Shown here: in pieces, positions 16,694 through 26,571 of the stretch
Layout: each line of letters starts with the position of its first letter
Position numbering within the stretch: the first letter of the stretch is position 1
From: Fulvitalea axinellae
Lineage (GTDB): Bacteria; Bacteroidota; Bacteroidia; Cytophagales; Cyclobacteriaceae
Direction: 5' to 3'
NCBI RefSeq assembly: GCF_036492835.1
Contig: NZ_AP025314.1
Location: forward strand, 2,398,010 to 2,462,009
Length of the DNA: 64,000 bases
The notes under the pieces: model-generated
Databases searched by the model: none
Told to the model about the DNA's origin: nothing
What the model saw: only the letters and a program-made list of their open reading frames with translations
Made by a program: the position numbers and the translations under genes

Positions 16694-18229
16694 TTATTTG
16701 GCCCAAAACAGTTTGGTAAATGGAGTGTCGTCTTTTTTGACAAGTGCGTAATGCGCTCCGTTCCAAGATTTCTCGGATTCAGGATAGCTCAACCTTGTCG
16801 GCGGAGTTTTTATCGTATTATTATTGTCCGTCTTGAAAGAGAACTCAGGGTAGCCTGTCCTTCTGATTTCAGCCCAGGCTTCCTCTGTTCTTAAAACAGC
16901 CAAGTGGAGGTACTTTTGCCACATGATCGCTTCCAGTTTGTTGGTTGCGTCCGCCAGACTCATATCTTTTGTGTACTTGTCCATGGCGGCTTCGTCGAGA
17001 GTCAACGGTGTGCGGTGCGTACTGCGGGCGTTAATCTCATGAAAGAGCTTCGTAGACTGCTCTATGGCTTCGGTAAAGGCTTCGTTTGCGTCAGCCGAGA
17101 TGAAACCTTTCGTCGCCGCTTCGGCTTTGCATAGCAATACTTCTGAGGCTGTCAGGATAAGTCCGTGGCAAAGCTCGTTGTGCATAAACGTGGCGCTGTC
17201 CAAACGTGCGATTTTTCCGTCAGAGATTAGCTCCTGTTGCTTGTCGGAGGGAAGGTCAGGATCCAAGCCTACGTATTTTCCATCTTTTGTTGGGTCCAGC
17301 ATCACCTCAAGCCTTGGGTCTTTATTGTCAACCATGTGCTTGGTAAATACATAAGATGCCAAGTCCAAGTTCCATGTCTGATATCCGGATCTTAGACCGC
17401 GGGTGAACATATTAGGTCCGTCCGCTTTAACGAAAACATTGTGTTCGTTTGATTCTATTACCGGGTAAGTGGCTGGATTGGAGAAGATTTCAGCCAATTC
17501 ACCTTTTACGTCAAAACCGTCGGCACCAGAAACCCTTGTCAGAAGTTTTACCCGCAAAGAGTTACAGAAGCGTTTCCATATATCGATATCTCCATTGTTG
17601 ATGAAATCCTTGTCTTTGAAGCTATTGGCTACAAACGCAGGCACCTCAATGTCATTAAGCTCAACAGCGGCTTCTTTCAGTTCCTTAAGAATCTGCTTGT
17701 AGATTTCCTTGTCATCGTCGTACTTCGGTTTTGAAGCTTCAAGATCGCCGTTATTGGATTTCAGCATTCCCGCTTCGGACCAAGGAATATCGCCGAACAT
17801 GCTTACTGTCCTTTCCGTTTGGTAATGCATGTAAATCTTGGCGGCGATCATAAAGATCTTCTTATCCTCCTTCTCCTTGTCCGTAAGTTTGGAGTAAAGC
17901 GACTCAAGTTCCCTGTATTGTCTAACTACGTTGAAGTAGTTGCCCCACCACATATTCTGCGATCCGCCGGGGGAGTAAATACCCGTTGAGAAAGAGTATC
18001 CTCGGGATTGGGTGTAGACGGATACACTAGGGTTGGTGAACGAAACGATATAATTGTACGACGGGAAAGTCATATTGTTTCCTTCCTTAAGAAGACCTGT
18101 AAGGAAGTTGTCAACTGTGGCTTTCGTGACTTTGGATGAGTCGTAGTAATATTCGTCAAGCTTGTCGTCACAACCGAAAAAGGATAACGTGACCAACCCA
18201 AAGACTAATAGTTTTTTATAAATATTCAT
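16694..18229 (-). CDS. SusD/RagB-family glycan-binding outer-membrane lipoprotein
   Basis: A protein of 511 residues. The signal peptide ends at lipobox SFFGC|DD. Helical SusD-type TPR units (for example NMWWGNYFNVVRQYRELESLY, split by loops) and the C-terminal segment LRTEEAWAEIRRTGYPEF are typical of SusD-like families with a SusC partner; the late block MWQKYLHLAVLRTEEAW suggests the SusD-like_2 branch. It should sit as a lid on the SusC channel and bind the oligosaccharide before import. It begins 11 bases after the SusC stop and precedes the GH18 gene, so the three are probably one transcript controlled by the HTCS. Confidence 0.9.
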   Translation of the reverse strand: MNIYKKLLVFGLVTLSFFGCDDKLDEYYYDSSKVTKATVDNFLTGLLKEGNNMTFPSYNYIVSFTNPSVSVYTQSRGYSFSTGIYSPGGSQNMWWGNYFNVVRQYRELESLYSKLTDKEKEDKKIFMIAAKIYMHYQTERTVSMFGDIPWSEAGMLKSNNGDLEASKPKYDDDKEIYKQILKELKEAAVELNDIEVPAFVANSFKDKDFINNGDIDIWKRFCNSLRVKLLTRVSGADGFDVKGELAEIFSNPATYPVIESNEHNVFVKADGPNMFTRGLRSGYQTWNLDLASYVFTKHMVDNKDPRLEVMLDPTKDGKYVGLDPDLPSDKQQELISDGKIARLDSATFMHNELCHGLILTASEVLLCKAEAATKGFISADANEAFTEAIEQSTKLFHEINARSTHRTPLTLDEAAMDKYTKDMSLADATNKLEAIMWQKYLHLAVLRTEEAWAEIRRTGYPEFSFKTDNNNTIKTPPTRLSYPESEKSWNGAHYALVKKDDTPFTKLFWAK

Positions 18230-18239
18230 GGTTTCCGAA

Positions 18240-21200
18240 TTAAAGCTTTACGCGAACATTAAACCCGAAAGAACGTGTAGACGAAGCCGATCCGGCGTCG
18301 AAGGCTTTCGATATCCAGTTGGTACCCAAAGTGGCTTCAGGATCGGAATGATCGAGAGTTTTGTAGATGTAGAAGAGGTTTCTTCCGAATACTCCGACTC
18401 TAACGCTACTGAGTCCGATGTTTTTGACAATGTTCTTCGGCAAGTCATAACTCAATGACAACTCACGGAGCTTTATGTAGCTATTGTCCAAAATCGAAGA
18501 AGAGTAATTAGAGTAAGAGTTGTATTGAGGCCCGCCCCAAGCGTACATCTTCATATAATAGTTGGCCGCGTCGATAACTTTCTCGTTCTTTTTGCCCTCT
18601 TGCGTTACACCGTCTATGATCAAGCCGTCGTCATACTTTCCGCCTTCTGCCAAGATGAAGTTGCCTTTGTCATCGATGTTGTAAGAAAGACCGCCTTCTG
18701 ATTTAGACCGATATTTCAAGGTTTCCTCATACATGCCCATGCCGTACATGTAGTACTGTCCCAATGACATGATCTGGCCTCCGAAACGGAAGTCAATTCC
18801 AGCATCCAGCGTGAAGCCTTTGTAACGGAAGCTGTTTTGCAAACCGCCGATAACATCTGGATTCACATTTCCCTCGGTGTGCTTGTTTTCGAAGTCCATC
18901 ATAGGGTATCCGTCATTATCGACAATGAGGCGCCCCTGTTCGTCTTTTTTAGGCAGGAAGGTGACAAAATCCCCCATCGGTTGCCCGACTTTGGATACTA
19001 ACCAAGCGGCGCCACCATCCACGTTACGGTGTTCGAGTTCGTCCACACCTTCCATCAATTCCACCACTTCATTTCGGTTGAAACTCAATACTGCCGAAAC
19101 ATCCCATGAGAAGTCGTTTGTCTGAATTGGCGTACCGGAAAGGGCGATTTCGTATCCGTAGTTTTTAAGCTTACCCACATTGGCCAACATAGTTGAATAA
19201 CCTACGGTAGGAGGGACGTTCAGTGTCAAAATCTGGTCTTCGATCGTACTGTTGTAGTAAGTGAATTCGAATCCAAGTCTGTTTCCGAAAAACTTATGTT
19301 CCAATCCGATTTCGAATTCCTTTTTTCTCTCTGGAACTATACTTTCGTTTCCGTATCCTGCGCCAAGAGCAGAGTAGATAGTACCGTTGAGACCACCTTG
19401 GTTATAGGCAATGTTAGATTTGTAAACGGGAGCGGGAACACCAACCTCACCGTACGAGACACGGAGCTTTGAGAAGTCTACCCAAGACGGCATTTCGATA
19501 GCTTCATTGAACACCATACTCAAGCTTCCGGCAGGGTAGAAGGTACCCCTTGAGTTTTCAGGCAGAGAAGAGAAGTTCTCGTATCTTCCTGAGAAGTTAA
19601 GGAACAGGAAGTGGTTGTAGTTGAATTCAGCGGTACCGAAGTAAGCGTAGCTGGCTTGGCGCCATTCAGTAGAACTGCCTCCACGTTGGTTGACCGAGGC
19701 GTTGATATGGAACCAATTTTCGGCGCTGAGACCTCCACTTGTGTTCATGGAGTTGCGTTTGTTTACGGTTTCCCTTCCGGTAAGTCCAGCCGAAAGGTTG
19801 ATTCCGTATTTGTCAGCGAACATTTTATCGTATGTAAGGACGATATCACCGTAAAGGATGCTCTTGAAACTAGTGGCTTGGCTGAAGCTTCCCGAATTAC
19901 GGATTGAAATCGGGGCAGAATTGGGCTCCATCCTTTGTGAAGTGAAACTGGTCATGTCAATACCGAAACGACCGCGAAGGTTAAGCCCTTTGATAAACTC
20001 ATGCGTGTCCGTGATCGAAGCGATAATCCTGTTGCTGGTTTCGTCTTCCTGGATTTCATTGTTTCTCCAGAAATATTCCATGAAGTCTTTTGCCCTGAAG
20101 CTAAAAGGAATGTTTTCTTCTGGAGTGGCGCTAGGCTGGTCCTTACCGATAACGTATTTGTAACCGGCGCTAGTGGTGTAATTGTCTTTGTACCAATCGA
20201 TGTCATCAAAACGGCTGAAAAAGCCTCCGTAGTTGTTTGTGATACGGGAGATTTTTTCGGGACGGTTGTTAACCTTCTGATACACATCCGTAAAAACGAA
20301 ATTCAGTTTATTCTTCGGACTGATTTTTACGCTGGTGTTAAGACTTGCTGTGTATTTCTCGAACGGACCCGAGATGTTTACATCTTGAGCTTTCAATTGT
20401 GATAAAGAAAGCCTCATGTTAATGGCGTCCGTGCTTTTTGTCAGGGCTACATTGAAATTCCGGGTGCTTCCGGGATTAAACATATCCTTCCAGTTGTTGC
20501 CCTGCGAAACATAAGGAACTTCGTTTCCGAGCCAGTTAGTAACAGTACGGCCGTCAAATCGAGGACCGAATTGGCCGGCAGCTTCGAAAGGAACTCTGAC
20601 CTTGCCTGCGGAACCGTAAGGAATAAATCCCTCTTCGTTTGCTCCGTAGTTTGTCATGTTTGATTTACGGTCGTAGCCAGGCCCGTATTCCGTTTGCAGG
20701 TTCGGGAAATAAGCCGCTCTGTCAAAAGACATTGACATGCTGGCTTCTACGCCAAATCCCTTTTTGCTGGAATTACCACTTTTGGTAGTGATAACAACAA
20801 CACCGTTCGCCCCTTCTGAACCGTAGAGGGCACTGGCCGCGGCGCCTTTCAGGATGGAAATGTTAGCGATATCCTCCGGGTTGATATCAACCAAACCGTT
20901 GCCCCTGATTTTTTGGTCGCCCCAATAGCCGGCGTTGTTCGCCTCCTCGTTCCGGATAGGAATACCGTCCATAACGATTAATGGTTGGCTTGAACCCGAA
21001 ATAGAGTTAATTCCCCGGATGTTGATGTCTACAGCGGCGGCGGCCCCACCAGGCGCTGTTTTAATCTGGACACCCGGCGCCTTACCGTATAATGCCGAAG
21101 CAAAATTAGGGTTAGACACTTTGGTCAGCTCTTCGGATTTGATATTGGCGACGGCATAACCCAGGCTTTTTTCGCTTTTGGAGATACCCAATGCCGTTAC

Positions 21201-21554
21201 CACAACTTCCTCAAGCTGTTCGACATCCGCTGCCAATACAATGTTAAAAGAAGTCTGATTTCCCACAGTCACTTCTTGTGTGACGTACCCTACTGATGTG
21301 AATTGTAGGATGTCGTTTCTGTCGGCTACAAGGCTAAATTTGCCCTCAAAGTCTGTAGCCGTTCCCGCCTCTTTGTTTTTTAAAAGAACGTTTACGCCGG
21401 GAATGCCTTCTCCGGACTCGTCTTTGACTTGCCCAGTAACATTCACTTGTTGCGCAAAAGCGCTGAAGACGTTGATGGACAAAAGCAACGTCAAAAAAGG
21501 CAATAATAACCTTCGTTTTCGTTCAAGAACGAAACAGTAAAATGATAAAATCAT
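18240..21554 (-). CDS. SusC/RagA-family TonB-dependent outer-membrane transporter
   Basis: A protein of 1104 residues. Signal peptide ends SAFAQ. A CarboxypepD_reg-like domain follows (VTGQVKDESGEGIPGVNVLL ... FEGKFSL), then a TonB-box-like LEEVVVTALGI, the plug domain (INIRGINSISG ... PLIVMDGIPI, SILKGAAASALYG) and a ~800-residue beta barrel ending FGFNVRVKL with terminal aromatic/hydrophobic strand. It imports oligosaccharides across the outer membrane using TonB energy, paired with the SusD encoded 11 bases downstream. The LEEVVVTALGI variant is common in one SusC clade. Substrate cannot be read from sequence; the adjacent GH18 suggests a GlcNAc-containing glycan. Confidence 0.92.
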   Translation of the reverse strand: MILSFYCFVLERKRRLLLPFLTLLLSINVFSAFAQQVNVTGQVKDESGEGIPGVNVLLKNKEAGTATDFEGKFSLVADRNDILQFTSVGYVTQEVTVGNQTSFNIVLAADVEQLEEVVVTALGISKSEKSLGYAVANIKSEELTKVSNPNFASALYGKAPGVQIKTAPGGAAAAVDINIRGINSISGSSQPLIVMDGIPIRNEEANNAGYWGDQKIRGNGLVDINPEDIANISILKGAAASALYGSEGANGVVVITTKSGNSSKKGFGVEASMSMSFDRAAYFPNLQTEYGPGYDRKSNMTNYGANEEGFIPYGSAGKVRVPFEAAGQFGPRFDGRTVTNWLGNEVPYVSQGNNWKDMFNPGSTRNFNVALTKSTDAINMRLSLSQLKAQDVNISGPFEKYTASLNTSVKISPKNKLNFVFTDVYQKVNNRPEKISRITNNYGGFFSRFDDIDWYKDNYTTSAGYKYVIGKDQPSATPEENIPFSFRAKDFMEYFWRNNEIQEDETSNRIIASITDTHEFIKGLNLRGRFGIDMTSFTSQRMEPNSAPISIRNSGSFSQATSFKSILYGDIVLTYDKMFADKYGINLSAGLTGRETVNKRNSMNTSGGLSAENWFHINASVNQRGGSSTEWRQASYAYFGTAEFNYNHFLFLNFSGRYENFSSLPENSRGTFYPAGSLSMVFNEAIEMPSWVDFSKLRVSYGEVGVPAPVYKSNIAYNQGGLNGTIYSALGAGYGNESIVPERKKEFEIGLEHKFFGNRLGFEFTYYNSTIEDQILTLNVPPTVGYSTMLANVGKLKNYGYEIALSGTPIQTNDFSWDVSAVLSFNRNEVVELMEGVDELEHRNVDGGAAWLVSKVGQPMGDFVTFLPKKDEQGRLIVDNDGYPMMDFENKHTEGNVNPDVIGGLQNSFRYKGFTLDAGIDFRFGGQIMSLGQYYMYGMGMYEETLKYRSKSEGGLSYNIDDKGNFILAEGGKYDDGLIIDGVTQEGKKNEKVIDAANYYMKMYAWGGPQYNSYSNYSSSILDNSYIKLRELSLSYDLPKNIVKNIGLSSVRVGVFGRNLFYIYKTLDHSDPEATLGTNWISKAFDAGSASSTRSFGFNVRVKL

Positions 21555-22022
21555 AGAACAGTTTTTTGTGTGAAAAAAAATTAAAAAGCCCGTTTAGAAT
21601 TGTCTTCGAAACGGATTAAGTTTAATAGACGCTCTTCTCGTGAAACAAATTGTTGTTTTCAGCGAACATTCTGCTGTTTCAAATGTCAATCGCCGTTTCG
21701 GAAAAGCATACCGCAAGTAGCTCCCTATTGAGTTTAGACGCTACCGGGTAAGGGGAAAGGAGGGTTTTAAGAGTGCAAATGAGGGATGGGGATAATGATT
21801 TAAGTATAAGGGGGAAATGAAAAATGGAATTCTAGAAATAAGAATGTCGTTTATAACAATCCCTTATTGTTGTATTATTATTCTTTTAGGAGTTTTATGT
21901 TGATAAACAAACCTTTCACAGGTTTGTGTTTTTATAGTTTGTATATGATTATTTTGTGTTTGTAATTTTTAATTAAGTGAAATGGATTTTTGTTTTTTTA
22001 AACTGAAATATCCGGATTCAAG
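21555..22022. other. Regulatory spacer between HTCS and SusC genes, no gene
   Basis: 468 bases that must carry the promoter of the SusC-SusD-GH18 operon. No clear TTG-N19-TAnnTTTG match for the minus strand was found, which would suit an activator-dependent promoter driven by the adjacent HTCS. A terminator-like hairpin lies at 21907-21927. I could not identify an operator repeat with confidence. Confidence 0.5.
21900..21927 (-). terminator. Possible terminator of the HTCS gene
   Basis: On the minus strand, stem ACAAACCT / AGGTTTGT with a 5-base loop is followed by TTTATC, about 95 bases after the stop at 22023. A short stem and weak T run make this tentative. Confidence 0.45.
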
Positions 22023-25000
22023 TTAATTGGAGCCTTTACCATAAGTGCTGGGTGTACAACCATAATATTTTTTGAAGATTCTGCGGAAAGAAGTAACTGA
22101 TTCGAACCCGACTTGATAAGATATTTCGGAAATATTCATTTCTTTCTTTAGAATCAATTCCGCACCAACTTTTAGACGGTAATTTCGAATGAATTCCGAA
22201 GCGGAAATCCCGGTTAGTTCCTTTACTTTTCGATATAAATTGGATCGTGACATTCCCATCTCTTTTGCCAGAAGCTCTACGCTAAGATCAGGGTCGCTGA
22301 TATTTACTCTGATATATTCAGCCAAACTATTAATAAGGGTTTGATCTTTTTTCGGGATGTTATCGTCGATTAACTGACTTTCCTTTTTGTCGGCAAATCG
22401 TTTGCGTAGCGTTTCCCTGTTTTGCAAAGTTGATCTGATTTTGGCAAGAAGAATATTTAGGTTGAACGGTTTGGTTATATAATCGTCAGCACCGTGCAAA
22501 AGCCCCTCTAATTGGGCGTTTTCTTCCGTTTTGGCTGTTAGGATTAAGAAAGGAATATGGCAGGTTAACAGTTGCTTTTTCATAATCTCGCAGAGTTCCA
22601 TTCCGTCCATTTCCGGCATCATTAAATCGGAGATAATTAGGTCGGGAAGGTGCTTTGCCGTAATGTCTACAGCTTCTTTGCCGTTTTTGGCTTCCAATAC
22701 CTGATAACCAGCTTCCATTAATGTGTTTTTGATATGGAAACGTAGATCGTGGTTGTCTTCCACCACTAAGATCACTTGTGAAACGTCCTTGCCCATTGGA
22801 GTGATTTGGACCGGCTCTTCTACTTTTCTGATAAGATTAACACCTTCGTCAAAATAACGGTAATCGTTTTCTCCGGCTTCGGTTGCGTCTACTATTTGTT
22901 CTGGCGAATAATCGTTTTTCTGAATAGGGATTTCGATTATAAAAACGCTTCCTTGTGGAGAGTTGTCTTCAATTGTGATTTCTCCTTTATGTAGTTTCAA
23001 GTATTCTTTGGCTAAGGAAAGTCCGATACCGCTACCAAGGTGGTTTTGCGGATTCGCAGATTTATAAAACCGTTCGAATATTCTTGTTTTTTCCTGTTCA
23101 GGAATTCCGGAACCGGTGTCGCTTATTTTTATTATGGCCTTTCCGTTTTTAATATCGAGATTGATCTGAATTTCTCCATTCTCAGGAGTGAATTTAAAGG
23201 CGTTAGAAAGAATATTGAATATGACTTTTTCAATCTTTCTAACATCCAGATACCCTTCCGTAATATCTTGCGGAGGAACAGTTAACGTTATGTTTTTCTC
23301 TTTAAGAATCGGATTGAAACACTCCGCTACATTGCGGACCAATGTGTTGATATCGCATTCCGAAATCCTGAGATTGAGCTTTCCAGTGTCTTTTTTCCTG
23401 ATTTCCATTAATTGGTTAATCAGCAATAAAAGTGTATAGCAGTTTCGGCGCATTACCCGCAGGGATTGGGTAATGTGTTTGGGTAAATGTTTTTCCGTTT
23501 CCAAAATTCTATCCAACGGACTTGTAATCAGCATAAGCGGTGTTTTGAACTCATGGGATATATTAGTGTAATGCCGAAGTTTTTCCATATCCGCCTCATG
23601 GATCTTCTGCGACATCTCGATTATGCTTTCCTTTTGTTCCAGTATTTCTTCTTGTTGTTTTTTTATGTGTTTTACTTTGGCCTCTACTTTGGCTTCCAAT
23701 TCCCGGTTTCTGTTTTTCAGGTTTCGAACCCTGAGGCGAAACAGAGCAAACGCCACTAATACAGCTAAAAATGTTATGGTTAAATAGAACCAAGTGGTTT
23801 GCCAAAAAGGTGGGCGTATAATAACGGTAAGCGTTTCAGGGGAGGTAGTCCAAACGTTCTGTTCGTTTGACGCATGGACCATAAATTTGTATGTACCCGG
23901 TGATAGGGCGTTGAAGACGGCATAACGGTTAGTGGCGTCTGTGCGGATCCATTTGGTTTGGACAGGAGAGAGCTTATAGCTGAATTGATTATTTTCCGGG
24001 TTGTTATTGTTCGGGGATGTAAATTTCAATTTCAGGAAATTATCCTCATGATCTAGAATTAGTGTATCCGAATATTCGATGGTGCGACCTTTGGCGAATC
24101 TTTTTGGACGATTAAAAATTTCGGTGGTAGTAATGACAGGTTGTAAAACCTTTGTGTTTTCTGATAGGTTTTCGGGTGAGATCTCGGCGAATCCTTCGGG
24201 GCCACCAAAATAGAGTTTACCGTTTTGTGTGTCTTTGAAAGCTGTAGAGATCGAGAAACTGTAACGTGAAAGAAAGGATTGGAAATAAACCTTTTGATTC
24301 CCCCGTAAAACTTTGTGTAGATCTTTTGCTTTTAGCATTAACAATCCGGAATTGGTTCCCATCCAAACGTTTCCAATATCGTCTTGCAATACTGATTGTA
24401 TTAATGTGTGGGGTAAGCCTTCTTCTTTTCCAATGTGGTGGAATTTATCGTTTTGAGTAATAACATTAAGCCCGTTTGCTGTCGCTATAAATAGTAGCCC
24501 GTTTTTCCCGGCGTGTATATCGTGCGTTATATTTGTGGAAAGTGAATTGTTACCATTATGGAATCGTTTTAAATGCCTTCTGTTTTTCGATAATCGAAGA
24601 AGCCCTTGTTCTTCGGTTGTTGCCCAAATCTGTCCTTTATCGTCCTCTATCATTCCCGTAACAGTCATTTCGGAGGTTTGTGTGGGTCTTTTCCCAAATG
24701 GAATTATGGAGTCACGTCTGTCAAGGCGAAACATACCGTTGGAACTTCCCGTCCACTTTTCGCCGGCTTTGTCCACCAGTAGACACCGGGCGTCGGTAAA
24801 GGCCTTGTGCTTTAATTTTTTGTTGGCATTGCGCAAATAACGGAGGACGTTGGCTTCATGATCGGCTTCAAATACCGAGGAGATCGTTCCGATATCGAAC
24901 CCGCCTTTTGAGTTAGGCGATATAAATCTGATTACATTATCCTGTAATGGCGAAATACGTTGATTTTTGCGATTGCGTCTGAGGTGTTTGATTATTTTTC

Positions 25001-26087
25001 CTTTATCCCAAAGCAATAAGCCCCCGCGGCGGGTGCCTAAGAGTAATTTACCGTCTTTGTTTTTTTGGATAACGGAAATGTCATTGGTTTCGGGATTGTT
25101 ATTGGATAATGTATGAAAAATCGCTGTTTTGCTTTCTTGGGTATTCATTTTGAAAAGTCCTTTATCAAAGGAAGCGACCCAAAGAGTACCTGACCTGTCA
25201 GAAAAAACCTTGCGGACTTTGGTGCGGGCGTCGGGCATATTTTTCCAAAGTGGAATAGATCTGACAGTTATTTGATTCAGATTTTTGATTTCCAGTTTAT
25301 GCAGGCCCATATCACTTCCGAGCCATATATCGCCGTTAGGCCCCGTAGCCATGGAGTGGATGGAGCTGGCTTCCAGATTCATTTTTCCTTTCAGGAACTG
25401 GACACCCTGCAAGGTTTCAATGATCCGATAAACTTGGTTTCCGGCCGATAACCAAACACCTTGTTGGCCCAAATCAAAAAGTAGTATTCTGCCTGAAAGC
25501 TTTCTGAGAACTTCGGTTTTGCCACCGTTACCGGGAATTTGAAGGAGAACGTTTCCAGAAGTGGCAAGCATATCGCCATTTTTACATTTATAGAATGAAA
25601 AAATCGCTTTTGTGACATCTGTCGGTATTGGTATTTTTTGAAGTTTGGACGATGAATTATTTAATTCTAAGACCTGTCCGCCAGCTAACCCCGCCCAAAT
25701 TTTATTTTGTCCTGTGTAAAGGCTTGAGATTTGGTTTTCGTCTTTTCCCAGACTGTCAAGTCTAAGACTTTTTAGGCATAAAGATCTAAGGCCATTTTTG
25801 GTTCCCAGCCAGAGCGTATCGTTTCGATGTGCCATTTTGAAAATCCGGTCCTTGATTGGTACAGCCGAGTTTGCGGGAATCACTTCTTCGCAGTCATAGC
25901 CATCGAATTTAATCAGACCATTGTGGGTGGAAATCCAGATAAAACCCTTCTCGTCCTGAACCATATCATAAATATGGTCGCTGGAGAGACCTTGTTTTAT
26001 CGTATAGCGGTCAAATTTATACACGTTGGCATAAAGCAGGCTAAAATATGATATTTGGAAAAAGACAATTAAAATAAATCTCTTCAT
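22023..26087 (-). CDS. Hybrid two-component system sensor/regulator (HTCS)
   Basis: The frame is open to 26132, but the signal peptide begins at the Met encoded at 26085-26087 (MKRFILIVFFQISYFSLLYA) with AAAAGG upstream, so I start there (1354 residues). Order: periplasmic two-propeller sensor with repeated Reg_prop blades (GFIWISTHNGLIKFDGYD, GNVWMGTNSGLLML), a Y_Y_Y domain, one transmembrane helix (WFYLTITFLAVLVAFALF), a coiled linker, HisKA with H845 in SHEFKTPL, HATPase (NILSNAFKFT, DTGSGIP, GSGIGLSLA), a receiver with D1154 in ISDLMMPEMDG and KPF, and a C-terminal AraC HTH (MGMSRSNLYRKV ... VGFESVTSFRRIFKKYY). These proteins bind an oligosaccharide in the periplasm and activate the linked PUL. 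Confidence 0.93.
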   Translation of the reverse strand: MKRFILIVFFQISYFSLLYANVYKFDRYTIKQGLSSDHIYDMVQDEKGFIWISTHNGLIKFDGYDCEEVIPANSAVPIKDRIFKMAHRNDTLWLGTKNGLRSLCLKSLRLDSLGKDENQISSLYTGQNKIWAGLAGGQVLELNNSSSKLQKIPIPTDVTKAIFSFYKCKNGDMLATSGNVLLQIPGNGGKTEVLRKLSGRILLFDLGQQGVWLSAGNQVYRIIETLQGVQFLKGKMNLEASSIHSMATGPNGDIWLGSDMGLHKLEIKNLNQITVRSIPLWKNMPDARTKVRKVFSDRSGTLWVASFDKGLFKMNTQESKTAIFHTLSNNNPETNDISVIQKNKDGKLLLGTRRGGLLLWDKGKIIKHLRRNRKNQRISPLQDNVIRFISPNSKGGFDIGTISSVFEADHEANVLRYLRNANKKLKHKAFTDARCLLVDKAGEKWTGSSNGMFRLDRRDSIIPFGKRPTQTSEMTVTGMIEDDKGQIWATTEEQGLLRLSKNRRHLKRFHNGNNSLSTNITHDIHAGKNGLLFIATANGLNVITQNDKFHHIGKEEGLPHTLIQSVLQDDIGNVWMGTNSGLLMLKAKDLHKVLRGNQKVYFQSFLSRYSFSISTAFKDTQNGKLYFGGPEGFAEISPENLSENTKVLQPVITTTEIFNRPKRFAKGRTIEYSDTLILDHEDNFLKLKFTSPNNNNPENNQFSYKLSPVQTKWIRTDATNRYAVFNALSPGTYKFMVHASNEQNVWTTSPETLTVIIRPPFWQTTWFYLTITFLAVLVAFALFRLRVRNLKNRNRELEAKVEAKVKHIKKQQEEILEQKESIIEMSQKIHEADMEKLRHYTNISHEFKTPLMLITSPLDRILETEKHLPKHITQSLRVMRRNCYTLLLLINQLMEIRKKDTGKLNLRISECDINTLVRNVAECFNPILKEKNITLTVPPQDITEGYLDVRKIEKVIFNILSNAFKFTPENGEIQINLDIKNGKAIIKISDTGSGIPEQEKTRIFERFYKSANPQNHLGSGIGLSLAKEYLKLHKGEITIEDNSPQGSVFIIEIPIQKNDYSPEQIVDATEAGENDYRYFDEGVNLIRKVEEPVQITPMGKDVSQVILVVEDNHDLRFHIKNTLMEAGYQVLEAKNGKEAVDITAKHLPDLIISDLMMPEMDGMELCEIMKKQLLTCHIPFLILTAKTEENAQLEGLLHGADDYITKPFNLNILLAKIRSTLQNRETLRKRFADKKESQLIDDNIPKKDQTLINSLAEYIRVNISDPDLSVELLAKEMGMSRSNLYRKVKELTGISASEFIRNYRLKVGAELILKKEMNISEISYQVGFESVTSFRRIFKKYYGCTPSTYGKGSN

Positions 26088-26149
26088 GAAATACCTTTTA
26101 AAAAGGGGTGGGTATAAATAAAAATCCAACAATAGATGTGGCGTTTCAC

Positions 26150-26179
26150 CAAATATACAGTACGGGAGAACTAATACAA
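26150..26179 (-). promoter_or_regulatory. Bacteroidota-type promoter of the HTCS gene
   Basis: On the minus strand, TTG (26177-26179) is followed after exactly 19 bases by TATATTTG (26150-26157). This matches the Bacteroidota sigma-A consensus TTG-N19-TAnnTTTG. Transcription would start near 26143, giving a leader of about 55 bases to the start at 26087, which supports that start choice. Confidence 0.65.
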
Positions 26180-26571
26180 TGAATTCAAATATGAAATAAA
26201 GTTTTTGTTTTACGTGAAGACGGTTTGGATAGGGTTTTCAAGAATCTTTTTGTCATAACGTGGCGAGTTTTTTTATTAGAATTGAATGATTTCCAGTAGG
26301 GCATTCTGTTGAAAAAATGGGTCGTTATGTGTTGTTCGAATGTTCATGTTGTTGATTTTCAGGGGAGAATATATTTTTCCTTTTGATTTTTTTGAGCCGA
26401 AACGATCCTTTATTGCAACATTTCGCATCCTGAAAATATTCATTTGTCCGCCACCTTTGAAGCCTCGGGACTATAAACGTTCCGGGAGCGGTATTTGGGT
26501 CGAAAACGATTTTTCTGTGGGCCTTTGCTGTTACCGAAAGTATTTGATTTGTTACCCAAGACTTTTGCATT
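26180..26571. other. Intergenic region between the divergent PUL regulators, no gene
   Basis: About 390 bases between the HTCS promoter and the ECF sigma gene. It contains only overlapping shadow frames. The sigma gene promoter must lie here, but no clean consensus was found on the plus strand. Confidence 0.45.

Noticed and set aside
22023..26132. The longer HTCS start at 26132
   Set aside because: It would place 15 extra residues before a clear signal peptide and lies almost at the transcript start implied by the promoter at 26150-26179.
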